From assembly GCA_963783865.1 (NCBI GenBank), contig CAWAPD010000003.1:434001-498000 (forward strand): a stretch of DNA of 64,000 nt. The letters run 5' to 3'. This document shows, in pieces, positions 10,265-18,653 of the stretch. Position numbers and translations under genes: made by a program. The notes under the pieces are model-generated. The model saw nothing but the letters and a program-made list of their open reading frames with translations. It ran no database searches and was not told where the DNA came from. Within the stretch, counting starts at the first letter, position 1, and each line of letters opens with the position of its first letter. Origin of the DNA: CAWAPD01 sp963783865. Lineage in GTDB: Bacteria; Actinomycetota; Thermoleophilia; UBA2241.

Positions 10265-11692
10265 CTAGGTATCGAAGCCGAGCTTGAGCCTGTCGAGCGT
10301 GCGCAGCCAGAGGTCGCGCTCGCCTTGGTTGTCCTGCGCCTTCTGCATCGAGCGCTGTGTGAACGCGATCGCACCAAGACGAAGGGGCTCCGGCGGCCAC
10401 GGGATCGGTCTGCCGCCAACGATCGGCAGCTCCGTGCGCCGGGTGCGCTCACCAGCCAGCAGATCGAGACAGACGTTGGCGCCGAAGCGGGTCGCGGCGA
10501 CGCCCAGGCCCGTGAACCCCAGGGCGTAGGCCACACGGCCGTCGACCGCGGTGCCGAAGAACGGGCTGAAACGCGAGCAGACGTCGATGACCCCGCCCCA
10601 GCCGTGCGTGAAGCGTAGCCCCTGCAGCTGCGGGAACATGACGAAGAACTGCCGCGAGAGCAGCGCGAACGTCTTTTGACGCTGTTCGAACTCGGGCCGG
10701 ATGCCGTTGCGCCAGTGATAGATGCCGTCCCACCCGCCCCAGAGGATGCGGTCCTCGGCGCTGATGCGGAAGTAATGGAAGAAGACGCCCGCGTCCGCGA
10801 GCCCCTGCCGGTTCCTCCACCCGATGGCCGAGAGCTGGTCGGCGCTCAGGGGCTCGGTGATCAGCGCGTAGTCGTAGACGGGCACCGTGTAGGGCCGGAC
10901 GCGGCGCAGCAGCGCCGGGAAGGCGTTTGTGGCCAGCATCACGCGGCGTGCACGCACCTCGCCGGCGGGGGTGTCGAGCACGACGCCGGCGCCACCCCCG
11001 AGGCGGCCGCCGGCGCGGCGCAGCCCTGTCGCCGGCGTCCCCTCGTAGACGCGCACGTCCTTCTCGCGACACACGCGCGCCAAACCCCAGGCCAAGCGCG
11101 CCGGGTCAAGGATCGCCCCGTCGCGATCCCAGCCGCCGGCGAGAAAGGTCGGCGAGTCGACCTCGGCGCGCACGGCGTCGCGGTCGAGGTACTCGTGGTG
11201 GGCGCCGGCGCGGGCGGCCAGCTCCACGTACTCCTTGATGCCGTCGACCTGCCACGATTCGGTGGCGACATACAGCTCGCCGCGATCCTGCCAGTCGCAG
11301 TCGATGCCGTGGCGCTCGATGTCGGCCCGCATCTCGGCGAGGTTGTCGATGCCGGCCTGCGTGAGGCGCTCGAGGTCGTCGGGCCAGCGCGAGAGACCGT
11401 TGTCGAGCCCGTGCGTGAGTGACGCGATGCAGAAGCCGCCGTTGCGGCCCGACGCCTGCCAGCCGACGCGGCCGGCCTCGATCAGGACGACCTCGGTCGA
11501 TGGGTCTCGTTCCTTGGCCAGCAGCGCCGTCCACAGCCCGGAATAGCCGCCGCCGACGACGGCGAGGTCGCAGGCGACCGAGCCGGTGAGCGGCGGCTGA
11601 GCCGCCGGCGCCTCAGACGAATCGAGCCAGAACGGGGTCGCCGAGATGTCCTCGAGCGCTCGCAGCGGCCATTCTGAAGGCGCCCCCCTCAT
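10265..11692 (-). CDS. DadA-like FAD-dependent amine/amino-acid oxidase
   Basis: A 475-residue oxidoreductase of the DAO (D-amino-acid oxidase/glycine oxidase) family, which oxidises secondary or primary amines with FAD. The Rossmann motif CDLAVVGGGYSGLW lies near residue 45, GRNGGFC is the usual flavin-contact loop, and ALGFTGLGVAATRFGAN is the C-terminal FAD signature. ATG 11692 overlaps the RpiR stop (ATGA), so regulator and oxidase form one transcript. In context a sarcosine- or dimethylglycine-type substrate is plausible, but the substrate is not shown by sequence. Confidence 0.85.
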   Translation of the reverse strand: MRGAPSEWPLRALEDISATPFWLDSSEAPAAQPPLTGSVACDLAVVGGGYSGLWTALLAKERDPSTEVVLIEAGRVGWQASGRNGGFCIASLTHGLDNGLSRWPDDLERLTQAGIDNLAEMRADIERHGIDCDWQDRGELYVATESWQVDGIKEYVELAARAGAHHEYLDRDAVRAEVDSPTFLAGGWDRDGAILDPARLAWGLARVCREKDVRVYEGTPATGLRRAGGRLGGGAGVVLDTPAGEVRARRVMLATNAFPALLRRVRPYTVPVYDYALITEPLSADQLSAIGWRNRQGLADAGVFFHYFRISAEDRILWGGWDGIYHWRNGIRPEFEQRQKTFALLSRQFFVMFPQLQGLRFTHGWGGVIDVCSRFSPFFGTAVDGRVAYALGFTGLGVAATRFGANVCLDLLAGERTRRTELPIVGGRPIPWPPEPLRLGAIAFTQRSMQKAQDNQGERDLWLRTLDRLKLGFDT

Positions 11693-12585
11693 CCTTGCTG
11701 GTCTTTGCGTGTGCCCTCCTCGAGGCGACACTTGGGGGCGGCAAGCAGTCGCTCCATCACCGCCAGGCGGGCCTGCACCTTGTCCCCCAACTGGCGGGCG
11801 ACCTCGGCTGCGACGGCCTCGGCCAGCGCCAGCGGCGACACGAGGGTGTCGAACGGCGTCACCGACTCGCAACGGGTGACGATCAGATGCGCCGCCAGGC
11901 CGGTGACCGGTGAGAGCCAGGGGTCGGTGAACAAGACGAGGCGTGCGCCGCGAGACTTGGCCCAGCGCGCGATCTCAAGCGTGTTGGCCTCGTAGCCAAG
12001 GTAGTCGAAGAGGACCATCACGTCGCGTTGCCCGAGGTCGGCGAGATCTGTCCACGTCGGCGATGCCGCGGGTCCGACGAACCGGCAACCGGAGCGGACG
12101 AGGTCGAGCTGCAGGCAGAGGTAGTAGGCGATAGCGTGCGACGTCACACCGCCGGTGAAGAAGATCCGGCGGGCCTGGGTGAGGGCGTGAGCGACGGCCT
12201 CGATCTCACCTGCTGTGACCGACTCCGCGTCCGCGGTGAGGTTGGCGATCGCCGCGTGCAGTGTCGCGGAGACGTTGTCGCCGGTCTTGCCAGCGTCGGG
12301 AAGGAACTCCGCCGAAACCGAGGCGAGACGCTCATCGACCTCGTTTCGCAAGGCGCGCTGGAATTCGCCGTAACTCGGGAACTCGATGCGCGCCACGAGG
12401 CGCAGCACGGTGGGGTGACTCACGTTTGCGAGCTTGGCCAGTTCCGCAGCCGTGCCAAGACCGGCGACCGGGTAGTTGGCTAGCAGCGCGCGGGCGACCT
12501 TTCGCTCGCTGGGCGTCAACGACGGCATGGCGTTGCGCAGGCTGAGAGCAACAGTGGGATATGCGTCCGATTGCGTCTCTCTCAA
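11689..12585 (-). CDS. RpiR/MurR-family transcriptional regulator
   Basis: A 298-residue DNA-binding regulator: an N-terminal RpiR helix-turn-helix (around TAAELAKLANVSHPTVLRLV, residues about 45-65) and a C-terminal SIS domain (about 125-265, with FFTGGVTSHAIAYYL), which binds phosphosugars or related ligands. It starts at TTG 12585, supported by GGTAGGTGAG just upstream. It overlaps the DadA-like gene by 4 bases. RpiR proteins usually control sugar or amino-sugar genes. Here it most likely senses a metabolite of the amine island, and the binding site is not known. Confidence 0.9.
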   Translation of the reverse strand: MRETQSDAYPTVALSLRNAMPSLTPSERKVARALLANYPVAGLGTAAELAKLANVSHPTVLRLVARIEFPSYGEFQRALRNEVDERLASVSAEFLPDAGKTGDNVSATLHAAIANLTADAESVTAGEIEAVAHALTQARRIFFTGGVTSHAIAYYLCLQLDLVRSGCRFVGPAASPTWTDLADLGQRDVMVLFDYLGYEANTLEIARWAKSRGARLVLFTDPWLSPVTGLAAHLIVTRCESVTPFDTLVSPLALAEAVAAEVARQLGDKVQARLAVMERLLAAPKCRLEEGTRKDQQG

Positions 12586-12750
12586 GGACTCACCTACCTT
12601 TCAGTGGATCCGTCGACAGCATGTGACGTTCGCTACGAGTGACGAGACGAGCATGCGTACGTCTGCATGCGGCTTTCGGGCCCGAAGCGTTCGTGTCCAG
12701 TAACGGACGGAGCCCGGGTCGTTGCAGGCGGGTCCTCCTCGCTGTCAAGG

Positions 12751-12858
12751 CAGAGTCACTTCCCTGTCGCCAACGGTAGGCATCTGGACCTGGTCGCGCA
12801 TCGCGTCGCCACCGCGCGGACTGGAGACGACGATGGGCTTGCGCGTTGCCGGCATGCC
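12751..12858 (-). pseudogene. Fragment of an mttB-like gene
   Basis: About 35 codons on the minus strand read ATRKPIVVSSPRGGDAMRDQ and onward, nearly identical to residues of the intact MttB at 18654-20072 (TRKPIVVSSARGGDAMREQ). There is no start codon or remaining domain. It lies directly downstream of the second substrate-binding protein gene. It is a relic of a fourth mttB copy or of a recombination event. Confidence 0.75.
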
Positions 12859-12866
12859 GCGCACGT

Positions 12867-14687
12867 CTACTCCTCCACGAGCTTTCTGCGGCGTCGCCGT
12901 ACGAGCCTCCACACCACGATGGAGACGAGGAGCACGGCCAGGCAAACCGCGGTGACGACCAGCGAGATGCGTGAGCGGCCGGCGGTCTTGGCCGACGTCA
13001 GCCTCAGATTGAGATACGTGGTGTTCACGCTCTCGTAGAAGGCCGGGCCGGTGCCGTTCGGGATCCGCGTCCAGCCCGTCCACTTGGCGGAGTTGTAGGC
13101 CTGCAGGTAGTCGGGATAGTCGAGCACGATCTCGGGGCTCTGCTCGTACATGATCTGCTGCATGCGCCAGATGAGCTGCTGGCGCTTCGTCGGGTCGAGC
13201 GTGGTCGCCTGCTCGGTACAGAGGTGATCGTATTCCCGGTTCGACCAGCAGGGCTCGTTCCAGCCGCCGATCTGGGCGGTGACGAAGCAGGCCAGGGTCT
13301 GCCCCGGGTCGAAGTAGCCGTCCCAGTCCCACACGTAGAGATCGAAGTCGGGCGTGTAGGTGTTGCCGGAGTAAGTTCCAGATCCGGTCGCTCATCGCAC
13401 CCGAGTCGAGGATCTCGAGCTTCATCCTTAGCCCGAGTCCCTGAAGCTCGGTGGTGATGAACTTGGCCTCGGTCTGCTCCTCGTTGCTCGCGGCGTCCGC
13501 AAGAGTCGCAGCACGATCGGCTTGCCGCTGTGGTCGACTAGGACACCGTTGACCAGCTTGTAGCCGGCGGCGTCGAGCACCTGCGCTGCCTTCGCGGGGT
13601 CATACGTGTACATCTCGGTCGACGACGGCTGCCAGTGGTAATCGGGGTCGAACCACTGACCGGGTGGCAGGATCGTCGTGCCGGGCTGCGCGTGGCCGCT
13701 CCAGGCGACGGCGACGAGCTTGTTCTTGTCGATCGCCCAGTTCAGGGCCTGGCGGAAGCGCACGTCCCGGAGCACCGGGTTGCCCAGCGAGGCCGCCGAC
13801 ATGTCGCAGTTCATGCACAGGTAGTCCCAGTTGCGGTAGTTGTAGGCGACCGCGGTCAGCCCCTTCGTCCGCGAGATGCTGTCGAACTGCGCCTGGAGCA
13901 GGCCCTGTGCCGCGTCGATGGCGCCCTGCTGGAAGTCGGTGGTCAGCGCGTCGGCACTCTGGTAGTCCTGGAACACGACCGTGTCGATGTGGGGCGCGCC
14001 GCCGAAGTACTGCTTGTTGGCGACCATCTCCACGTAGTCGCCCTTCTTGAAGGCCACGCACTGGAAGGCGCCGGTGCCCACGAGCGGCAGCTTGGCCGCG
14101 TACGAAGTGCCGACGGTCTTGGGCGAGACGTGCTCCCAGATGTGCTTGGGCAGGATCGGCACCCAGATGCTCAGCAGATCGGCCTTGGGCTTGAAGCAGA
14201 CCATCTGCACTGTGTAGGGGCCGACGACCTTCGCCTCTTTGATGTCTTCGGTGCACTGGGTGAAGGCAGCCAGCTTGTTCTTGATGATGTAGTTGTAGGT
14301 AAAGGCGACGTCCGCGGCGGTGAACGGCTGGCCGTCCTGCCACTTGACGCCTTGTCGCAGATGGAAGGTACAAGTGCGGCCGTCGGGCGAGAACTCCCAG
14401 CTCGTGGCGAGGGCCGTCGGCGCCGGCGAGAAGTCCTTGACGCTGTAGCCGACGAGCGTGTCATAGTTCAGTCCCCACACCTCGTATGACGCTTCAGCGT
14501 AGCCGATGAAGGGGTTCAAGTTGTCGGGCTCGGCGGTCCAACCCACGCGCAGGACCACCTTCGAGCTGGCGGGACTCGCGCTCTCGCCGGCGGCCAGGGC
14601 GCCCACCAGCCCCCAGACGAGGCCGGCCACCAGCACTCCCAGCGCGACCGGGAAGGCGGCGGATCTCCGACTCCGTATGCGCTGCAT
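12867..14687 (-). CDS. Family 5 substrate-binding protein with C-terminal anchor, two frameshifts
   Basis: An extracellular solute-binding protein of the peptide/nickel (SBP_bac_5) type, about 606 residues. It has an N-terminal signal/anchor (FPVALGVLVAGLVWGLVGAL), DNLNPFIGYAEASYEVWGLN, a typical FHLRQGVKWQDGQPFTAADV segment and a C-terminal membrane helix followed by RRRRRKLVEE. Start ATG 14687 has AGGGAG upstream. One base seems missing near 13373 (after IWN) and another near 13502 (before ADAASNEEQTEAK); with both restored the sequence is continuous and parallels the intact paralogue at 16417-18237. No permease or ATPase gene is visible nearby. Ligand unknown; an amine or betaine is a guess from context. 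Confidence 0.8.
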
Positions 14688-14874
14688 CGCGTGGCTCCCT
14701 TCTCTCAATCTCGCTCATCTGCCAAACAAGCCGTTTCCTCGGAGGTCGATGGCGCTCCTCTCACTCGATACCGTTGGCGACGCGAGTGCGCTCACGTCTC
14801 GACCCGGCTTCGCGACCTGAGGCGATCACGTCCATTGACCGGCTCGATCGGCGCTCATCGGCGGCTGGCCCGGC

Positions 14875-16317
14875 TCACGGCGAACCCCCGTCGTGACGCA
14901 GGGCTCGGCTGCGAAGCTCGGCCAGCGCGCTCTCGATATCGACGCCCAGGGGCAACGGTTCGTGGGCAGCCAGGATGCCGTCGACCTTCTCGCGTGCCTC
15001 ATCGAGCGCGTCGGGGCGGCCGGCCGCCATCCAGGCATCGTGTGAGTCGTGCCAGCCGAGCTGCGAGAAGTACCACTCCCCGCTGCGCGCGTTGGCGCGC
15101 GTCGACTTCTCGGAGAGGAACTGCCCACCAGGGCCCACGTGCTCCAGCGCGTCGGTGAGCCAGCGGTCGTCGCTGGTCTCGATGCCGGCGTGAGCCTTGC
15201 GGCACAGGCGCCAGACCTCGACCTCCATCATCATCTGCTCGAAGCTGAAGACCGTCGACTCGGCCAGCCCGCCGGGACCGACCAAGACATCGGGCCAAGC
15301 CAGCGCCCCGAGCACCGTGCCGAACGTGCTCTCGTACGCCGACTGGATACCGGGCACGAACGCATCGGTGCCGCCTCCCGACCCCATGGCCGGCAGGCCG
15401 TAGTAGCGTGCCATCTCGACGCCGGCTATGTTGAGGGCGGCCTGCGGAGAGTTGTCGGCCAGGCGTCCGCTACGCGGGTCCATGGTCGCCAGAGTCGGTG
15501 CGTGGATGATCGGCGTGCCCGGCTCGGCGGCCTGTGCCAGACAGATGACGCCCAGGACCTCGCAGTTGGCCAGCAGCGTCGTGGCCAGCATGCTGCCCGG
15601 GGCGGTGGCGCCCATCAGCGGCATCGGCATGATCGCCAGCGGGATGTCGTAGCCGCGCAGCGCCAGCCAGGCGTCCGTGCCGGCTGCCTCGAGGACCAGT
15701 GGCGAGACCGGTGTGCTCAAGAAGGAGTACGGATGCAGACGGCGGACCTCATCGCGTCCGCCGAAGACGATCTCGAGGACCTCAAGCTGCCAGCGCGCCT
15801 CGGCGGGATTGTCGAACGAATCTTGCACATGCTTGGAGAAGGCCCGCTGCATGCCAGCCGCGTAGTCGACGAAGGCGGTCTTGCTCTCGTCGGTCGGCCA
15901 GCCCGAGACCGGCGACCAGAGCATGCCGATCTCGTCGATGGCGTCGCAGAGCCGGATCGCCTCGAGCCAGTCCACGCGCGTGGCGGGCCGGCGCTCTCCC
16001 GAGTGCCTGTCGACCACCAGCGTAGGACCGCCGTCGAGACAGAGCGTCGCCTCGCCGGCGTTGAGGGGGAACTCCCAGCCTGGTCGCCGCCCGCCGAGCG
16101 AGAACTGCCGCGGCGCCAGCGCCAGGAGCTCGTCGACCAGCGCGGAGGGAAAGCGCACAATGCGCGTCGCGTCGTCGACGAGGGCTCCCGTATCCCTAAG
16201 GATGCGGCGCCCCTCGTCGCTGTCGACGCGCACGCCCATCTTCTCGAGCACGTGGAGCGAACGCTCGTGCAGCTGCGCCCGCTCGTCGGGCGACAGGACC
16301 TCGATCCTCGTTCTCAC
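14875..16317 (-). CDS. MttB-family corrinoid methyltransferase (paralogue 3)
   Basis: A trimethylamine-methyltransferase family protein without pyrrolysine (480 residues, no internal amber). Such proteins move a methyl group from a quaternary amine to a cognate corrinoid protein; known members act on glycine betaine, proline betaine or carnitine. Family features are LHVLEKMGVRVDSDEGRRIL near the N-terminus, PLAIMPMPLMGATAPGS in the barrel and HVGPGGQFLSEKSTRANARS near the C-terminus. I prefer GTG 16317, which has GGAGGAG five bases upstream, over GTG 16401. It follows the substrate-binding protein gene, suggesting joint use of one substrate. The specific substrate is not readable. Confidence 0.85.
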   Translation of the reverse strand: MRTRIEVLSPDERAQLHERSLHVLEKMGVRVDSDEGRRILRDTGALVDDATRIVRFPSALVDELLALAPRQFSLGGRRPGWEFPLNAGEATLCLDGGPTLVVDRHSGERRPATRVDWLEAIRLCDAIDEIGMLWSPVSGWPTDESKTAFVDYAAGMQRAFSKHVQDSFDNPAEARWQLEVLEIVFGGRDEVRRLHPYSFLSTPVSPLVLEAAGTDAWLALRGYDIPLAIMPMPLMGATAPGSMLATTLLANCEVLGVICLAQAAEPGTPIIHAPTLATMDPRSGRLADNSPQAALNIAGVEMARYYGLPAMGSGGGTDAFVPGIQSAYESTFGTVLGALAWPDVLVGPGGLAESTVFSFEQMMMEVEVWRLCRKAHAGIETSDDRWLTDALEHVGPGGQFLSEKSTRANARSGEWYFSQLGWHDSHDAWMAAGRPDALDEAREKVDGILAAHEPLPLGVDIESALAELRSRALRHDGGSP

Positions 16318-16416
16318 TGTCTCCTCCGTGATCGCCGCTAGACCGCCACGGACGCCGTCCGAATCGGGCGGCGCGCTGACGCGCGCCGCCCGGGACGTCA
16401 CAGCCTGGCGCCTCCC

Positions 16417-18237
16417 CTACTCTTCGACCGCGCTGCCCTTGCGGCGGCGGAAGAGAAGCACGATCACGACGATCACCACGAGGGCGGCGACCGCGCCGAT
16501 GATGATCCAGGCGGTGGTGCTGAGCCCGCCTGAGCCGCTCTCCGAGCCGGCCACGGGCTTGAGCTTCAGATAGGTGTCCATGTTGAGCGAGTTGTACCAG
16601 GGAAGGCCCTTGCCCTGGTAGTTGACCCACCCCTCCCACTTGGCGGTGTTGTTGACTTCCAGCGAGTCGGGATAGGTGAGCACGATGTAGGGCGATTCGA
16701 CATAGAGAATCTCCTGCATGCGCTTGAGCGTGTCCATGCGCTTCTGCACGTCCATTTCGCTGTACTGCTGGTTGCAAAGCTTGTCGTACTCGGCGTTCGA
16801 CCAACAGGGGTCATTCCACCACCCAATCTGGCTGGTCGCATAGCAGGCCAACGTGTCGCCGGCATCGAGGTAGCCGGGGTAATCCCAGAGCAGCATGTCG
16901 TAGTCGGGGGCGTAGGAGCCGTCGGTCTTGTAGTTCCAGACCTTGTCGTTGAGAGTGCCTTCGTCGACGATCGAGTAGTCGATCGTCAGGCCGCACTCCT
17001 TGAGCCAGCTGGTGATCAACCTGCCCTCTCTCTGGCTGGAGGGCGACTCGGAGCGAGCCCACAGCCGGAGCTTGATGTCCTTGCCCTTGTACTCGCGGAT
17101 GCCGTCGCCGTCGGAGTCGGTGTAGCCGGCGGCGTCGAGCAGCTGGTTGGCCTTGGCTATGTCGAAGCTGTAGGCCCCTTCGGCGCTGGGTGTGAAGCTT
17201 GGGTCGCGATTGGGAGGCCACTCGTCGGGCGGCATCAGCGAGATGCCGGGACGACCGTGACCGGAGAGGCCGATGTCGACAAGCTGCTGCCTGTCGATCG
17301 CCCAGTTGAGCGCCTGGCGGAGCTTGTCGTCCTTGAGTACCGGATTACCTAGGGAGTTGGTATTGTCGTAGCAGTTGATGCCCAGATACTCGAAGTAGTA
17401 CATGTTCAGCGGAGCGCCGGTGAAGCCCTCGGTCTTGGCGAGAGTGTCGTACTGCGCCGACGGGATGTCGTAGGCGCCATCGAGGGTCCCGGCCTTGAGC
17501 TCCTGCGCCATCGTGTCGGTGTTCGTGTAGACTTGGAACAGCACCTCGTCGATGGTCGGCTCGCCGCCCCAGTAGCCAGGCACCTTGACCATCTTCTCGT
17601 AGCTACCCTTCTTCCACTCAGTGCACTGGAAGGGACCCGAGCCGATGATCGGGTAGGTCATCTTGTAGCCCATCGGCTTGTCGACCTTGCTCCAGATGTG
17701 CTCCGGCACGACGTAGATCCACACGTCGAGCATGTTGGCCTTGGGCTTGGAGCACCGCATCTCGACGGTGTAGTCGTCGACCGCGACCGCGTTGTCCAGG
17801 TACTTCAGGTAGGGGGAGAGCGTGTCGATCTTCTTGGCGAGGATGTAGTTGTAGGTGAAGGCCACGTCCTTGGCGGTCACCGGCTCGCCGTCCTGCCACT
17901 TGGCGCCCTGGCGGATCTTGAAGGTCCAGGTCAGGCCGTCGGGCGATGTCGTCCAGCTCTCGGCCAGGCCGGGAACTGGGTTGCCGTACGGATCGTGGTT
18001 GACCAGGAAGTCGTAGTTGAGGCCCCAGACCTCGTAGGCGGTGCCGGCGTAGCCGACCCACGGATTGAGCGAGTCGGCGTCGGCCGGGACGCCCAGCTTG
18101 AGGACGACCTTGCCGCTGCTTGCCGGCGGCGAGGAGCTTCCTGCGAACGCAGCCACAAGCCCCCAGACGAGCCCACCCCCGATGAGAAGCGCTGCTGTCA
18201 GCAGCAGCCCTGTCGTGCGCTTCCGAGTGGCGTTCAT
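16417..18237 (-). CDS. Family 5 substrate-binding protein with C-terminal membrane anchor
   Basis: A 606-residue extracellular binding protein of the SBP_bac_5 type. It has an N-terminal signal/anchor (GLLLTAALLIGGGLVWGLVAAF), SLNPWVGYAGTAYEVWGLN, TFKIRQGAKWQDGEPVTAKD, a Ser/Gly linker, then a C-terminal transmembrane helix (AWIIIGAVAALVVIVVIVLL) and RRRKGSAVEE. A C-terminal anchor is unusual for bacterial binding proteins, which are normally lipoproteins; no lipobox cysteine is seen. It is about as long as its paralogue at 12867-14687 and strongly similar. No ABC permease or ATPase gene accompanies it, so the partner must lie elsewhere or the protein has another role. Confidence 0.9.
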   Translation of the reverse strand: MNATRKRTTGLLLTAALLIGGGLVWGLVAAFAGSSSPPASSGKVVLKLGVPADADSLNPWVGYAGTAYEVWGLNYDFLVNHDPYGNPVPGLAESWTTSPDGLTWTFKIRQGAKWQDGEPVTAKDVAFTYNYILAKKIDTLSPYLKYLDNAVAVDDYTVEMRCSKPKANMLDVWIYVVPEHIWSKVDKPMGYKMTYPIIGSGPFQCTEWKKGSYEKMVKVPGYWGGEPTIDEVLFQVYTNTDTMAQELKAGTLDGAYDIPSAQYDTLAKTEGFTGAPLNMYYFEYLGINCYDNTNSLGNPVLKDDKLRQALNWAIDRQQLVDIGLSGHGRPGISLMPPDEWPPNRDPSFTPSAEGAYSFDIAKANQLLDAAGYTDSDGDGIREYKGKDIKLRLWARSESPSSQREGRLITSWLKECGLTIDYSIVDEGTLNDKVWNYKTDGSYAPDYDMLLWDYPGYLDAGDTLACYATSQIGWWNDPCWSNAEYDKLCNQQYSEMDVQKRMDTLKRMQEILYVESPYIVLTYPDSLEVNNTAKWEGWVNYQGKGLPWYNSLNMDTYLKLKPVAGSESGSGGLSTTAWIIIGAVAALVVIVVIVLLFRRRKGSAVEE

Positions 18238-18430
18238 GCCTGCCCCTTCCCCTGGTGGCTTCTGATGACCCCTGTCGTTCCCACGTGCCGGCGCAGGCGG
18301 CGCCGGTCGTGTGAGGGACGACCCTGTGGACGCCCCCCCCGGACGGTCGATTCCACACTTGCGGTTTCAGGCACCGACATTGACGTCGTCGATCGCTCCC
18401 CTCCTTCGCCCCCTCGCCATCAAGACGAAG

Positions 18431-18625
18431 TCACTCCCGAGCCGCTATGCCTTCACGTGCCTGATCGACCAGAGCGGCAAGGTCGGCTACGGCCTGTGGA
18501 GCCCCGACCAGAGTCGCCCCCAGCGAGTCGAGCAGACAGGAGACGCTCTTTGTCTGAATCGCAGGCGGCAAATCGGACCACGACGTCGTTGTGATGAAGT
18601 CGGTGACGTTGTCGATCGCATTCAT
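18431..18625 (-). pseudogene. Mini-ORF joining a MmgE/PrpD-like N-terminus to an MttB-like C-terminus
   Basis: A 64-codon frame with ATG 18625 and a strong ribosome site (AAGGAGAACG). The first 40 or so residues (FITTTSWSDLPPAIQ, then SCLLDSLGATLVG) match the N-terminus of MmgE/PrpD-family proteins. The last part (QAVADLAALVDQAREGIA) matches the C-terminus of the MttB just upstream (QAVSDMAALVEQARGRLA). It looks like the scar of a deletion between a prpD-like gene and an mttB copy. It keeps intact translation signals, so a small protein could still be made. Confidence 0.6.
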
Positions 18626-18653
18626 CGTTCTCCTTGCCGCAGTCACGTCAGGC

